NCBI GenBank assembly: GCA_028293745.1
Contig: JAQGOF010000128.1
Span: 1-59,789 of the forward strand
DNA length: 59,789 bases
From: Gammaproteobacteria bacterium
Lineage (GTDB): Bacteria; Pseudomonadota; Gammaproteobacteria; Steroidobacterales; Steroidobacteraceae
Reading direction: 5' to 3'
Shown: piece after piece, positions 1 through 8,604 of the stretch
How the letters are laid out: every line of letters begins with the position of its first letter
How positions within the stretch are numbered: the first letter of the stretch is position 1
Notes under the pieces: generated by a model
What the model saw: only the letters and a program-made list of their open reading frames with translations
Database searches by the model: none
What the model was told of the DNA's origin: nothing
Translations under genes and position numbers: made by a program

Positions 1-23
1 GTAGCAGAACTGTCCGGAGCACA

Positions 24-1697
24 ATGAGCACCGTCAGAATCAATCCATTGGCTGGCAAGCCGGCCCCACCCAGCCTGCTGACCCACGTGCCGCGCCTGCT
101 CACAGCGTATTTCGAGCTGCAGCCCGACGCGACGGTCCCGGCCCAACAAGTAGCGTTCGGAACCTCCGGCCATCGCGGAACGGCGTTCGAACGCGCGTTC
201 AACGAATGGCACGTGCTTGCGATCAGCCAGGCCATTTGCGAGTACCGCACGCTTCAGGGAATCTCGGGGCCCTTGTTCCTCGGGATCGATACCCACGCGG
301 TCTCACCGGCAGCTCTCGCGAGCGCGCTCGAGGTGCTCGCCGCGAACGGTGTTGATGTCATGATCGCCGAGGGCGACGAATACACCCCGACGCCGGCTGT
401 TTCTCACGCGATCCTGGTCTACAACCGGGGCAGAACTACCGGGCTCGCGGACGGCATCGTCGTCACGCCCTCGCACAATCCGCCGCAGGATGGAGGATTC
501 AAGTACAACCCTCCCAACGGCGGCCCGGCTGACACGGATGTGACCGGTTGGATACAGAATCGGGCCAACGAGCTGCTGCGGGCAGAGCTCGCGGGCGTCA
601 AACGCATCACCTACGAAAAGGCCCTGAACGCCGCAACGACCCACCGCTACGACTTTCTCAACAACTACGTCAGTGATCTCGCGAACGTCATCGACTTCGA
701 GGTCATTCGCGGGTCGAACCTCAACGTGGCCGTCGATCCGCTGGGTGGCGCGGGCGTGCACTACTGGCCGGCCATTGCCGAGCGCTACCGCCTCAATCTC
801 GAGGTTCTCAACACGGAAGTGGATCCGACTTTCCGTTTCATGACGGTGGACTGGGACGGGAAGATACGGATGGACCCGTCGTCGCCGTATGCGATGCAGA
901 GTTTGATTCATCTGAAGGATCGGTTCGATGTCGCCTTCGCCTGCGACACGGATCACGACCGGCATGGAATCGTGACCCGCAGCGCGGGGCTGATGCAACC
1001 CAATCAGTACCTGGCGGTTGCAATCGACTACCTGTACAAGAACCGTCCCGGCTGGAAAGCCGGCACCGGTGTTGGCAAGACCGCCGTCAGCAGCCAGATG
1101 ATCGACCGTGTCACCGCGCGGCTCGGGCGGCGGCTGTACGAGGTGCCGGTCGGGTTCAAGTGGTTCGTGAGCGGGTTGGTGGACGGCTCGCTGGGTTTCG
1201 GCGGAGAGGAGAGTGCCGGTGCGACCTTCCTGCAATTCGACGGTGGAGTCTGGAGTACCGACAAGGACGGGCTGATTCCAGGACTGCTGGCCGCGGAAAT
1301 GACTGCCCGTACCGGACGTGATCCCGGGGATGCGTACCGCGGGCTGACGCGGGAGTTCGGCGAGCCGGTGTTTGAAAGGGTGGATGCGCCGGCCACGAAG
1401 GAGCAGAAGCAGATCCTGAAGAGGCTGGCGCCGGAGCAGGTGCGCTCGACGGAGCTGGCCGGCGAGAAAATCACCCAGATCTTGAGCAAGGCCCCCGGAA
1501 ACGGCGCGCCCATCGACGGATTGAAGGTGCTGACGGAGCATGGTTGGTTTGCAGCCCGCCCCTCCGGCACCGAGGAGATCTACAAGATCTACGCGGAGAG
1601 TTTTCTCGGAACCGAGCACCTGGGCCGGCTCATCGAGGAGGCTCAGAAGTTGGTCAGCGATTGCTTTGCAGCCGCGGGAGCGGGCCCGGCACGGTAA
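24..1697 (+). CDS. pgm: Phosphoglucomutase, alpha-D-glucose-phosphate specific
   Basis: Interconverts glucose 1-phosphate and glucose 6-phosphate in the cytoplasm, feeding glycogen, trehalose and cell-envelope sugar synthesis. The 557-aa protein has the family's usual length. Visible motifs are the N-terminal FGTSGHRG, the phosphoserine loop [11 protein letters not shown] (Ser about 150), the metal loop DTDHDRHG, the sugar-binding GGEESAG and the phosphate-binding RPSGTE near the C-terminus. The ATG is preceded by CGGAG eight bases upstream, which supports this start. It stands alone and converges on marC. Nothing is missing from the active site. I am very sure of the family; the Pgm subgroup rather than phosphomannomutase is indicated by the length and the FGTSGHRG opening. 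Confidence 0.95.
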   Translation: MSTVRINPLAGKPAPPSLLTHVPRLLTAYFELQPDATVPAQQVAFGTSGHRGTAFERAFNEWHVLAISQAICEYRTLQGISGPLFLGIDTHAVSPAALASALEVLAANGVDVMIAEGDEYTPTPAVSHAILVYNRGRTTGLADGIVVTPSHNPPQDGGFKYNPPNGGPADTDVTGWIQNRANELLRAELAGVKRITYEKALNAATTHRYDFLNNYVSDLANVIDFEVIRGSNLNVAVDPLGGAGVHYWPAIAERYRLNLEVLNTEVDPTFRFMTVDWDGKIRMDPSSPYAMQSLIHLKDRFDVAFACDTDHDRHGIVTRSAGLMQPNQYLAVAIDYLYKNRPGWKAGTGVGKTAVSSQMIDRVTARLGRRLYEVPVGFKWFVSGLVDGSLGFGGEESAGATFLQFDGGVWSTDKDGLIPGLLAAEMTARTGRDPGDAYRGLTREFGEPVFERVDAPATKEQKQILKRLAPEQVRSTELAGEKITQILSKAPGNGAPIDGLKVLTEHGWFAARPSGTEEIYKIYAESFLGTEHLGRLIEEAQKLVSDCFAAAGAGPAR

Positions 1698-1701
1698 ACC
1701 G

Positions 1702-1717
1702 CCCGCATCAGTGCGGG
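1702..1717. terminator. Possible bidirectional terminator hairpin between pgm and marC
   Basis: A perfect 6-bp inverted repeat (CCCGCA, loop TCAG, TGCGGG) lies between the convergent stop codons. There is no strong T-run on either side, so Rho-independent termination is only a suggestion. Confidence 0.3.
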
Positions 1718-2361
1718 AGGGTGAGTGCGCTGTAGCCGTTCCAGACGATCTGGATGCCAATGCACATCAGTATGAAGGCCGACAATCGCACCATCACCTC
1801 GAGACCCGTCGTGCCCAGCCAGCGCGCAAGAGTTCCGGCAAACCGGTAGGCGATGTAGATGCTCAGGGCGATTGCCACCACGCCCATGAAAGCGCCGATG
1901 GCGTGTAGGGCCAAGTCCGGCAATGCGCGGGTGGTCTCCGGTTTTCGGCTGCCGATGGTGATTGCGACTGAGATCGAGCCAGGTCCCACGGTCAGCGGCA
2001 TCGTCAGCGGATAGAAACTGCCGACTCGCCGCAGCCCGCCGGGCTGCACGCTGGCCTCACCGTGGTCGGACCACTGCTCTTCGGTCAGGAGCTTCCACCC
2101 GAGGGCGGTGACGACCAGTCCGCCCGCGATGCGCACCACGGGCAGATCAATGCCGAAAAACACCAACAGCCAGGGACCGAGGACCATGGAGCCCATGAGC
2201 AGCGCGAAGCCGTTGATCGCGACCCGGCGGGCGAGGCCGGAGCGCTCGTCATTTGACAGGTTGGTGGTGAGTGCCAGGAAAAAAGGCGCCGCCTCGATTG
2301 GATTCACTATGGGGAACAGTCCCGCGAACGTCAGCAGGAATGCGCTGAATACTGCACTCAC
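1708..2361 (-). CDS. MarC family inner-membrane protein
   Basis: A 217-aa integral membrane protein. About six hydrophobic segments are visible, beginning with FSAFLLTFAGLFPIVNPI, which carries the family's typical NPI motif in the first helix. A second characteristic stretch (GPGSISVAITIG) lies around residues 125-140. The family was named after multiple-antibiotic resistance, but that role was withdrawn and its function remains unknown. The ATG start fits the hydrophobic N-terminus. It converges on pgm and has no co-directional partner here. Confidence 0.88.
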   Translation of the reverse strand: MSAVFSAFLLTFAGLFPIVNPIEAAPFFLALTTNLSNDERSGLARRVAINGFALLMGSMVLGPWLLVFFGIDLPVVRIAGGLVVTALGWKLLTEEQWSDHGEASVQPGGLRRVGSFYPLTMPLTVGPGSISVAITIGSRKPETTRALPDLALHAIGAFMGVVAIALSIYIAYRFAGTLARWLGTTGLEVMVRLSAFILMCIGIQIVWNGYSALTLPH

Positions 2362-2481
2362 GTCTCGACCTCAGTTGCCGTGAGTTCATTGTACGGTGCG
2401 CGCATGCGCTTGGCCGGATCTGAATCAACCACGTCCGTAAACGGCTAGTTGTCCGACAGGTGTGCAGGTATCGTGGCCACT

Positions 2482-3948
2482 ATGCTGCAAATTCTCGGCC
2501 TCGAACGAAGTGCGCTCGACCGGGCGCGTCTCAGCCGCGACCCTCGATTCGACGGCAAATTCTTCATTGCGGTCACTACGACTGGAATTTACTGCCGTCC
2601 GGTATGCCCGGCACGGACTTCCAAGAGCTCCAACGTGCGGTACTACCCTACGTCTGCAGCGGCGGCTGAAGCCGGCTTCCGCCCGTGCCTGCGCTGCCGG
2701 CCTGAAGCGGCTCCTGGAACGCCCGCCTGGATGGGGACCTCCGCCGTGGTGCGGCGGGCATTGCGACTCATCGATGACGGCGCGCTGGATAACACGTCCG
2801 TCAGCACCCTCGCAGCGCGAGTCGGGGTGGGTGCTCGCCACCTGGATCGGCTATTCCTTCAATACGTGGGCGCTTCGCCGATTGCTGTCGCGCAGACTCG
2901 CCGTCTTCACTTCGCCAAACGTCTGCTGGACGAAACGGATCTGCCGATCACTCAAATCGCATTGGCGGCCGGGTTTGGCAGCATCAGGCGTTTCAACACT
3001 GCGTTTCAGAAAACCTACGCGCGGGCTCCACGTGAATTGCGGAAGCGACCCCGTAGTGAGTCAGCACGTGATGAGGTTGTGCTGCGGCTCGCGTACCGCC
3101 CGCCATACCATTGGAACCAGGTGCATGACTTTCTCGCTATGCGCGCGCTGCCGGGGGTGGAGCGAGTCGACGCGCGCGGGTATGCCCGCACGGTCGCGTT
3201 GAGCACCGGGCACGCAATCGTCTGCGTGCGCCCCTTGGAGTCCGAGGACGCGCTGGAGCTGCGAGTGCGAGGCGCGCCGCCTGCGTCATTGTTTCAACTG
3301 TCGTCCGCAGCGCGACGGACATTTGATCTGGCCGCTGACCCTGCGGCAATTGCCCTCGCATTCAAGTCAGATCCGCTGTTATCCCCCTTGGTGCACAATC
3401 GACCCGGCCTTCGCATTCCGGGTGCGTGGGATCCGTTTGAATGTGCTGTCCGGGCGGTGCTTGGGCAGCAGGTTAGCGTCGCTGCCGGGCGAACCCTGGC
3501 GGCGCGGTTGGTTGCGCGCGCGGGACAAGAGCTTGCAACGGGTACTGAGGGCCTTACTCATCTCTTTCCGGCGCCGGGCGCGCTCGAGGCCGCGAATCTC
3601 GATGGCTTGGGTATCACTGGGGCGCGTATACGCGCCCTCAAGGAGATGGCGCGCGCGGTCATGGACGGGCGGCTCGATTTCACTTTACCGGCGACGGAGG
3701 TTGCGGCTGCGCTCTCTTTGCTGCCGGGATTTGGTGATTGGACCGCGCAATATGTCTCACTTCGGGCCCTGGGCGAGCCGGATGCTTTTTTGAGCGGGGA
3801 CCTGGTGTTACGGCGTGTTGCCGGTGTTGACGGCTCGCCTCTGACCGCGCGTTTGCTGGAGGCTCGGGCCGAGGCCTGGCGGCCTTGGCGTGGGTACGCG
3901 GTGCTGCATCTCTGGCACTTGGCCTCCCAGGCTGCCGCCCAAAGATGA
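2482..3948 (+). CDS. Ada-N / AraC / AlkA fusion: 3-methyladenine DNA glycosylase and regulator
   Basis: A 488-aa DNA-repair protein. Residues 20-75 form an Ada-type zinc domain with Cys38, Cys42, Cys69 and Cys72, where a methylphosphotriester can be taken up. Residues 85-185 are an AraC-type helix-turn-helix pair. The C-terminal half is an AlkA-like HhH glycosylase with LLPGFGDWTAQY and the Asp of FLSGDLVLRR that matches the catalytic aspartate position. No O6-methylguanine methyltransferase domain is present. The family excises alkylated bases, and the N-terminus probably makes the gene sense alkylation and induce itself (inference). In-frame TTG (2449) and GTG (2473) lie upstream, but ATG 2482 opens the conserved LERSALDRARLSRD region. 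Confidence 0.92.
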   Translation: MLQILGLERSALDRARLSRDPRFDGKFFIAVTTTGIYCRPVCPARTSKSSNVRYYPTSAAAAEAGFRPCLRCRPEAAPGTPAWMGTSAVVRRALRLIDDGALDNTSVSTLAARVGVGARHLDRLFLQYVGASPIAVAQTRRLHFAKRLLDETDLPITQIALAAGFGSIRRFNTAFQKTYARAPRELRKRPRSESARDEVVLRLAYRPPYHWNQVHDFLAMRALPGVERVDARGYARTVALSTGHAIVCVRPLESEDALELRVRGAPPASLFQLSSAARRTFDLAADPAAIALAFKSDPLLSPLVHNRPGLRIPGAWDPFECAVRAVLGQQVSVAAGRTLAARLVARAGQELATGTEGLTHLFPAPGALEAANLDGLGITGARIRALKEMARAVMDGRLDFTLPATEVAAALSLLPGFGDWTAQYVSLRALGEPDAFLSGDLVLRRVAGVDGSPLTARLLEARAEAWRPWRGYAVLHLWHLASQAAAQR

Positions 3949-4073
3949 ACGGATAGGGCCACCTGCACCGAAACCGCCTGGGCCACTTTCTCGGCACGTC
4001 GCAACTGAGTCGCGTTGCAGTGCGCTGGGGAGATACGCTTAGTCAGTCGGTCAGGAGGAGGGAGCCGGAACCG

Positions 4074-5609
4074 GTGGAAACGATGCCCAAACATGCGATG
4101 CTCGAGCTCGCAATCACGCTACCTCCCCGGGGGTCTGGCGCCGTTATGCGTGTTTTGCATCGGGAGCTGCGTGCCGCGATCCTCGATGGGCGTCTGAAGC
4201 CGGGGTTGCGCCTGCCGTCGACGCGGATCCTGGCGGACTCGTGGGGTGTTTCGCGCAACACCGTGATGGGCGCTTATGACCTGCTTTTGAGTGAGGGTTA
4301 CCTGTTTGCCCGTCACGGGGCGGGCACCTACGTTGCAGAAACCCTGCCGCTGCGGACCGAGCGCGCCTCGATAATTGATGAGACAGAGACGGAGCCTGAC
4401 GCCCGGCTGAATGCCTTGTGGCGTTCTCCGCCCCCGTATCTCGGCAAGCCATGGGTGTCTTCCATGGCTTCCAGCCACGCGATCTTTCGCCTGGGTGTAC
4501 CTGACACCGCTTCGTTTCCCTTTCATATCTGGCGGCGGCTGTTGGCGCGCTCGCTGCGCGCGCTCGCAAAGGTACCCGCTGCGTATGTGGAGGCCCAGGG
4601 CAGGCCGCTGTTGCGCGAAGCGATCGCCAACCATGTTTCTTTCGCCCGCGCAGTCGCGTGCCGTCCCGAAGATGTTGTAGTGACCGCCGGCACCCAACAG
4701 GCGTTCGACCTGCTCGCCCGGATTCTGGTAACGGCGGGTCGTAGCACGGTGGCGCTGGAGGATCCAGGCTATCCGCCGCTGCGCGCAGCTTTCGTAGCTG
4801 CCGGCGCAAAGCTCGCTCCGGTGCCGGTGGACGCGGAAGGGTTGGTTGTCGAGCGTCTGCCTGCAGATACGCGGGTCATCTGTGTAACCCCGTCTCATCA
4901 ATTTCCGCTCGGTGTGGCGATGTCCATGCGGCGCCGGGCGGAGCTGCTCGAATTTGCCCGAGTCAACGGCGCTGTCGTGATCGAAGATGACTACGACGGC
5001 GAGTTTCGATTTGGGGCTACGCCGCGTGATGCCCTCCAGACGCTGGATCGCTCCGGTTCGGTATTCTACGTGGGTACCTTCTCGAAGAGCTTGTTTCCAG
5101 GTATCCGCCTGGGGTTCGTAGTGGCGCCGCCCTGGGCGCGGCGGGCGCTGATAACTGCCAAGCAGTGCGCTGACTGGCACTCGCCGGTGATGGAACAGGA
5201 TGCCCTGGCAGCCTTCATCAGCGAAGGCCATTTGGCGCGCCACGTCCGTAAGATGCGTAAGCTGTATTCGGAGCGACGCGAGCTGATGATGAGCAGCTTG
5301 CAGACGCATTTCAGCCCATGGCTCGAGTCCATCCCCTCGAGTGGAGGAATGCATCTGACTGCGCTGGTACGTGAGTCGATCGACATCGAGACCATCGTGC
5401 GCAGCGCCCGACAGCGCAACATGGATGTGCGCTCGCTGCGGAGTTTTTGGGATGACGGCAATGGCCAGGCTGGGTTGGTCATGGGTTACGGATCTTCAGG
5501 ACCCGAGGCACTCACCGAAGGCCTGTTACAGCTGCGCCGTCTCTTTCCTGCAAGCGCACCGGCAAGAGTTGTATGGGGTAGCTCCCGATTAGTGGCTGAG
5601 TCGCGTTAG
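4074..5609 (+). CDS. MocR/PdxR-type transcriptional regulator with aminotransferase fold
   Basis: About 511 aa. An N-terminal GntR winged helix (residues about 20-90, with LPSTRILADSWGVSRNTV) is joined to a class I aminotransferase fold. The PLP lysine is visible in GTFSKSLFPGIRLG, and EDDYDGEF is the usual cofactor-binding stretch. Such proteins sense PLP or an amine and often control vitamin B6 or amino-acid genes; the target here is unknown. GTG 4074 is chosen because GGAG lies nine bases upstream; ATG 4083 is the alternative. It is followed without any spacer by a LytTR gene, an unusual partner, so the two are probably co-transcribed. Confidence 0.88.
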   Translation: METMPKHAMLELAITLPPRGSGAVMRVLHRELRAAILDGRLKPGLRLPSTRILADSWGVSRNTVMGAYDLLLSEGYLFARHGAGTYVAETLPLRTERASIIDETETEPDARLNALWRSPPPYLGKPWVSSMASSHAIFRLGVPDTASFPFHIWRRLLARSLRALAKVPAAYVEAQGRPLLREAIANHVSFARAVACRPEDVVVTAGTQQAFDLLARILVTAGRSTVALEDPGYPPLRAAFVAAGAKLAPVPVDAEGLVVERLPADTRVICVTPSHQFPLGVAMSMRRRAELLEFARVNGAVVIEDDYDGEFRFGATPRDALQTLDRSGSVFYVGTFSKSLFPGIRLGFVVAPPWARRALITAKQCADWHSPVMEQDALAAFISEGHLARHVRKMRKLYSERRELMMSSLQTHFSPWLESIPSSGGMHLTALVRESIDIETIVRSARQRNMDVRSLRSFWDDGNGQAGLVMGYGSSGPEALTEGLLQLRRLFPASAPARVVWGSSRLVAESR

Positions 5610-5984
5610 GTGGTCGTGGAAGCGCATTTACCGCAAATTACGGGAGAGAGGGCGCAGCGCCTTTACTCCATCGATGCTGAAGCGATTGACTACGTAGAGT
5701 CGGACGCCAACAACGTGGCGTTTCATGTTGATGATGATAAGTATCTTGCTCACAATAGCCTGAAGCACTTGGCCGGGATGCTCGCGCCTCTGGGTTTCGT
5801 GCGCATCGAGCACTCTGTGCTCCTCAATCTGCGCAAGGTCGCGTTTGCGCAGCCGCTCGACAGGGGCGCGTTTGTGTTCACCCTGCGCAACGGCCGGCGG
5901 CTGGTTTCGAGCAGACGGTACCGCAAGGGAATCCTCGAGGAGATCCGGCGTGGGCAGTTCGTCGAACGCGCCGCGGCGCACTGA
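5610..5984 (+). CDS. Stand-alone LytTR DNA-binding domain protein
   Basis: 124 aa, essentially one LytTR domain: the entry strand has IDYVESDANNVAFH, then FVRIEHSVLLNLRKV and the C-terminal VSSRRYRKGILEEI, all at their usual spacing. No receiver domain or membrane segment is present, so any signal must arrive otherwise. The GTG start touches the stop codon of the MocR gene, implying translational coupling. LytTR proteins bind direct repeats and usually regulate extracellular or virulence functions. The target is not evident here. The downstream gene is convergent. Confidence 0.85.
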   Translation: MVVEAHLPQITGERAQRLYSIDAEAIDYVESDANNVAFHVDDDKYLAHNSLKHLAGMLAPLGFVRIEHSVLLNLRKVAFAQPLDRGAFVFTLRNGRRLVSSRRYRKGILEEIRRGQFVERAAAH

Positions 5985-6083
5985 CGCTCGGTGGCAGAGA
6001 GTGGCCGCGCTGGTCCGGCAGGCGTACGAGAAGGTAGCTCCGCCGGCGTTGGCCGATTCAATCTGGGACGTGCTGCGAGTGCC

Positions 6084-6563
6084 TCAGTCCGATGGGCTGG
6101 TGCAGGCCGCCTTCCGCGAGCCTTCGACTTTCGAGCCACTTTGTAACGGATAGCCCAACAGCGTGCCGCTGAACTTCACCCACCCCCTGTAGTGTTGTGG
6201 TGAATCAAACACGATCGCGCCGCTCGCGTCGATCACATCCGCCACGGTGTCGGGGCCCGGGCCGCGGCACTGCATTTTCCACTTGAGGGACGTGCTGTTC
6301 CGTTGAAACGAGCTTCTCGAGCAGGTCATCCCCGGGAGGTCCTGCAATTGCGCAAAGGAGGCCCAAGGGTCCGCCTGTTCGTCAACACAATGCCACACGA
6401 CCCTGGGCTGCTCGCGAGTCTCGGGGCTGGCCCCCTCGATCTCGTAGGTCGTTTTCCACAATCCCGGCATTGCGAGGAATTCGTCTGCCTGGGCGGCCGC
6501 GGGGATGAGCACGCCTGCCAGGAGCCCGGCAAGCATGCCCGTGTACGGTGTAGTGACTTTCAC
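6084..6563 (-). CDS. Secreted DUF3617-family protein
   Basis: About 159 aa. A signal peptide ends near AAAQA/DEF and is followed by the family's opening pattern, here FLAMPGLWKTTYEIE. Cysteines around VVWHCVDEQ, MTCSRSS and MQCRG fit the disulfide pattern of DUF3617 proteins, which are periplasmic and of unknown function. GTG 6563 gives a normal positively charged signal-peptide start; TTG 6572 or ATG 6536 are possible. The gene lies just downstream of a secreted phosphoesterase on the same strand and may be its last operon partner. Confidence 0.75.
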   Translation of the reverse strand: MKVTTPYTGMLAGLLAGVLIPAAAQADEFLAMPGLWKTTYEIEGASPETREQPRVVWHCVDEQADPWASFAQLQDLPGMTCSRSSFQRNSTSLKWKMQCRGPGPDTVADVIDASGAIVFDSPQHYRGWVKFSGTLLGYPLQSGSKVEGSRKAACTSPSD

Positions 6564-6591
6564 TACGCCCAATAGTACTACCAGCCTGCTA

Positions 6592-8550
6592 TCAGCGTAC
6601 GTGCTCGCCGAAGTCGAACGTGTCGAGCAGGTCGCCGATGGCCGGCTGGTTCAGCGGCACATACGGATTCGATCGCGTGGTGGTCGGGTTCGGCAGGTTG
6701 TCCCGGCCGAGCGGCGAAAGCGTCTCGTGCAGATTCCAGTTCGCCTCTACGAATTTGTCGAACGACACGTGATCGTAGTACGTGTGTACGATGCGGCCGC
6801 CGCGCGAGTACTTCGACACCACCAGCAGCGGAATCCGCGTGCCGTCGCCGAAAAAGTCTATCGCCTGCACATAGCCTGAATCGTAGTAACCGCCACCTTC
6901 GTCGAAGGTGATCATGATCGCGGTGTCATTCCAGACGTTGGGATTCTGCTGCACCATTTCCACGATCTTCTGCGTGAATCCTTCAAACAGGTTGAGCTTG
7001 GAGGAGGCCGGGTGGCCGTCGAGAAGCCCATCGGGCTTCACGATCGAGACGGCGGGCAAGCTATCATTCTGGATGTCGTTATAGAGATCCGTGATGTCCT
7101 GGTTGTTCGCGCGCAAGGTGGCACTCGTCATGATCTGCGTGGAATACAGGAACGGGTCGCAGATGTTGCAGAACGTGCCGGCCTCACCATCCTCCCTGCC
7201 GCCATTGAAGCCTTCGCCGTAGTACTTCCAGGTCACATGGTGCCTGGTGAGCAGCAGCCCGATGTTGTTCTGCTGTGTCGGTGGAATCGTGAACTGCGTG
7301 GGGCCCAGCGGGGCCGGCGTGCCGTCGCCCAGGTATCCCGGGTTGTAGTTGTTCACGAGGTAATACGCGTTCGGGGCGCAGTCGCCATCCCTGAACGCCT
7401 TGTAGGGAAGAGCCCGCAGATACGTCTTGAGGGGCTTCACTCCGGGCTGGCTGTCGTCGGCGCAGTTCACGTAGGAGCCGCCGGCGGCCAGCTTCGCGTT
7501 GCCGTAGCCGTCCTGCGTGTACCAGTTGTTGGTCCCTGCAACCGGATTCGGGTTCTCGATTTGTCCGGGCGGCGGGATCTGCGGCTTGCCGGTGACCGGG
7601 TCAGCGTAGTAGATCAGGCTGCCGTAGCCGAGCATGATGTGATTCGCGCCCGTACCACCCTGAACCGACTGATGGAAGTTGTCGCTGAGCACGTACTGCT
7701 GCGCGAGCTGCGTGAAGTACGGAGCATCGCCCTTTGCAACGTTGAGGAACTGCATCGCCGTGGAGCCTTCACCGGTGGTCTGATCGGTGAAGTTGCCGGG
7801 CTGTGGCGTCCCGTTCGATCCGGCACCGACCGTCGTCCCCACCCACGGGAACAGGTCACTCTGACAGCCGCTGGGATTGGACCGCGTGGCCGCTTTTGCG
7901 CTGCAGTCCAGCTGCTGCCACATTTGGAAGAAGCGGTGCACCGGGCTGCTGGAGTAGTCGTTGTAGGAAATCGAGCGGCTCATGTCCACCGGCGCGTTGG
8001 GCAGATTGGACGGGAAGCGGGTATCGATCGAGTGGGTGGGCAGGTTGGTGCCACCGCTGGCCAGCCCGAAGTGGTGGCCATCCGGCAGGGCAGGCTCAAC
8101 GGCCTGTGCCTGAGCGGCGCTGGCAGCGAACGGCACTGTTGGAGCGCTGGCCGTGTTGATATCTGGCAACAGGCTGTATGGCTGTGTCTTGGTCGGGCTG
8201 TTGGAGTACGTTCCCGTGTCAGTTGCCTGCCACTGCCTGGCCAGCGCGACTTTAGGTCCGGGTGTCCCGTCCTTGTTGACGATTCCTTTTGACAGCAGGT
8301 TCCAGACTGTCTGTCCTTTAGGAGGGGTGTACGTGGCGAACACGTGATCGAAGGTCCGGTTCTCGCCGATGATCAGGATGACGTGCTTGATCGGCGAGCG
8401 CGTTGAGCGGCTTCGATCGTCGGAATCGTACGGTGGATTGGTGGGGTGCTGGCTCGAGTCTGCATGCGCCAGCGGCAGGCCGGTGAGGCACGCCAGTGCC
8501 GCGCTGCCGGTGAAAACTGCGATCCGGGTTTTGCTGAATGAGCTGATCAT
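6592..8550 (-). CDS. Secreted phosphoesterase (phospholipase C / acid phosphatase superfamily)
   Basis: 652 aa with an N-terminal export signal (FTGSAALACLTGLPLAHA). The mature start has the family signature HVILIIGENRTFDHVFATY, in which Glu-Asn and Thr bind metal and act as nucleophile. Later motifs include MITFDEGGGYYDSG and TYYDHVSFDKFVE, the usual metal-binding Asp/His set. Members hydrolyse phospholipids or other phosphate esters outside the cytoplasm; the substrate cannot be told here. GAGG lies nine bases before the ATG. It follows the multicopper oxidase by 54 bp on the same strand, so both may share a transcript. Confidence 0.87.
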   Translation of the reverse strand: MISSFSKTRIAVFTGSAALACLTGLPLAHADSSQHPTNPPYDSDDRSRSTRSPIKHVILIIGENRTFDHVFATYTPPKGQTVWNLLSKGIVNKDGTPGPKVALARQWQATDTGTYSNSPTKTQPYSLLPDINTASAPTVPFAASAAQAQAVEPALPDGHHFGLASGGTNLPTHSIDTRFPSNLPNAPVDMSRSISYNDYSSSPVHRFFQMWQQLDCSAKAATRSNPSGCQSDLFPWVGTTVGAGSNGTPQPGNFTDQTTGEGSTAMQFLNVAKGDAPYFTQLAQQYVLSDNFHQSVQGGTGANHIMLGYGSLIYYADPVTGKPQIPPPGQIENPNPVAGTNNWYTQDGYGNAKLAAGGSYVNCADDSQPGVKPLKTYLRALPYKAFRDGDCAPNAYYLVNNYNPGYLGDGTPAPLGPTQFTIPPTQQNNIGLLLTRHHVTWKYYGEGFNGGREDGEAGTFCNICDPFLYSTQIMTSATLRANNQDITDLYNDIQNDSLPAVSIVKPDGLLDGHPASSKLNLFEGFTQKIVEMVQQNPNVWNDTAIMITFDEGGGYYDSGYVQAIDFFGDGTRIPLLVVSKYSRGGRIVHTYYDHVSFDKFVEANWNLHETLSPLGRDNLPNPTTTRSNPYVPLNQPAIGDLLDTFDFGEHVR

Positions 8551-8604
8551 ATCCCGTACCTCGAGGTCGTCAGACCGCGACTTTGCGAGCGATGTATGAC
8601 CGTT

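Noticed and set aside
303..1760. 485-aa open frame opposite pgm
   Set aside because: Antisense to a certain pgm gene. The sequence is Arg/Gly/His-rich as expected of high-GC shadow frames and matches no family.
5985..6153. Short frame after the LytTR gene
   Set aside because: About 50 codons with no ribosome site or recognisable sequence, overlapping the DUF3617 end.
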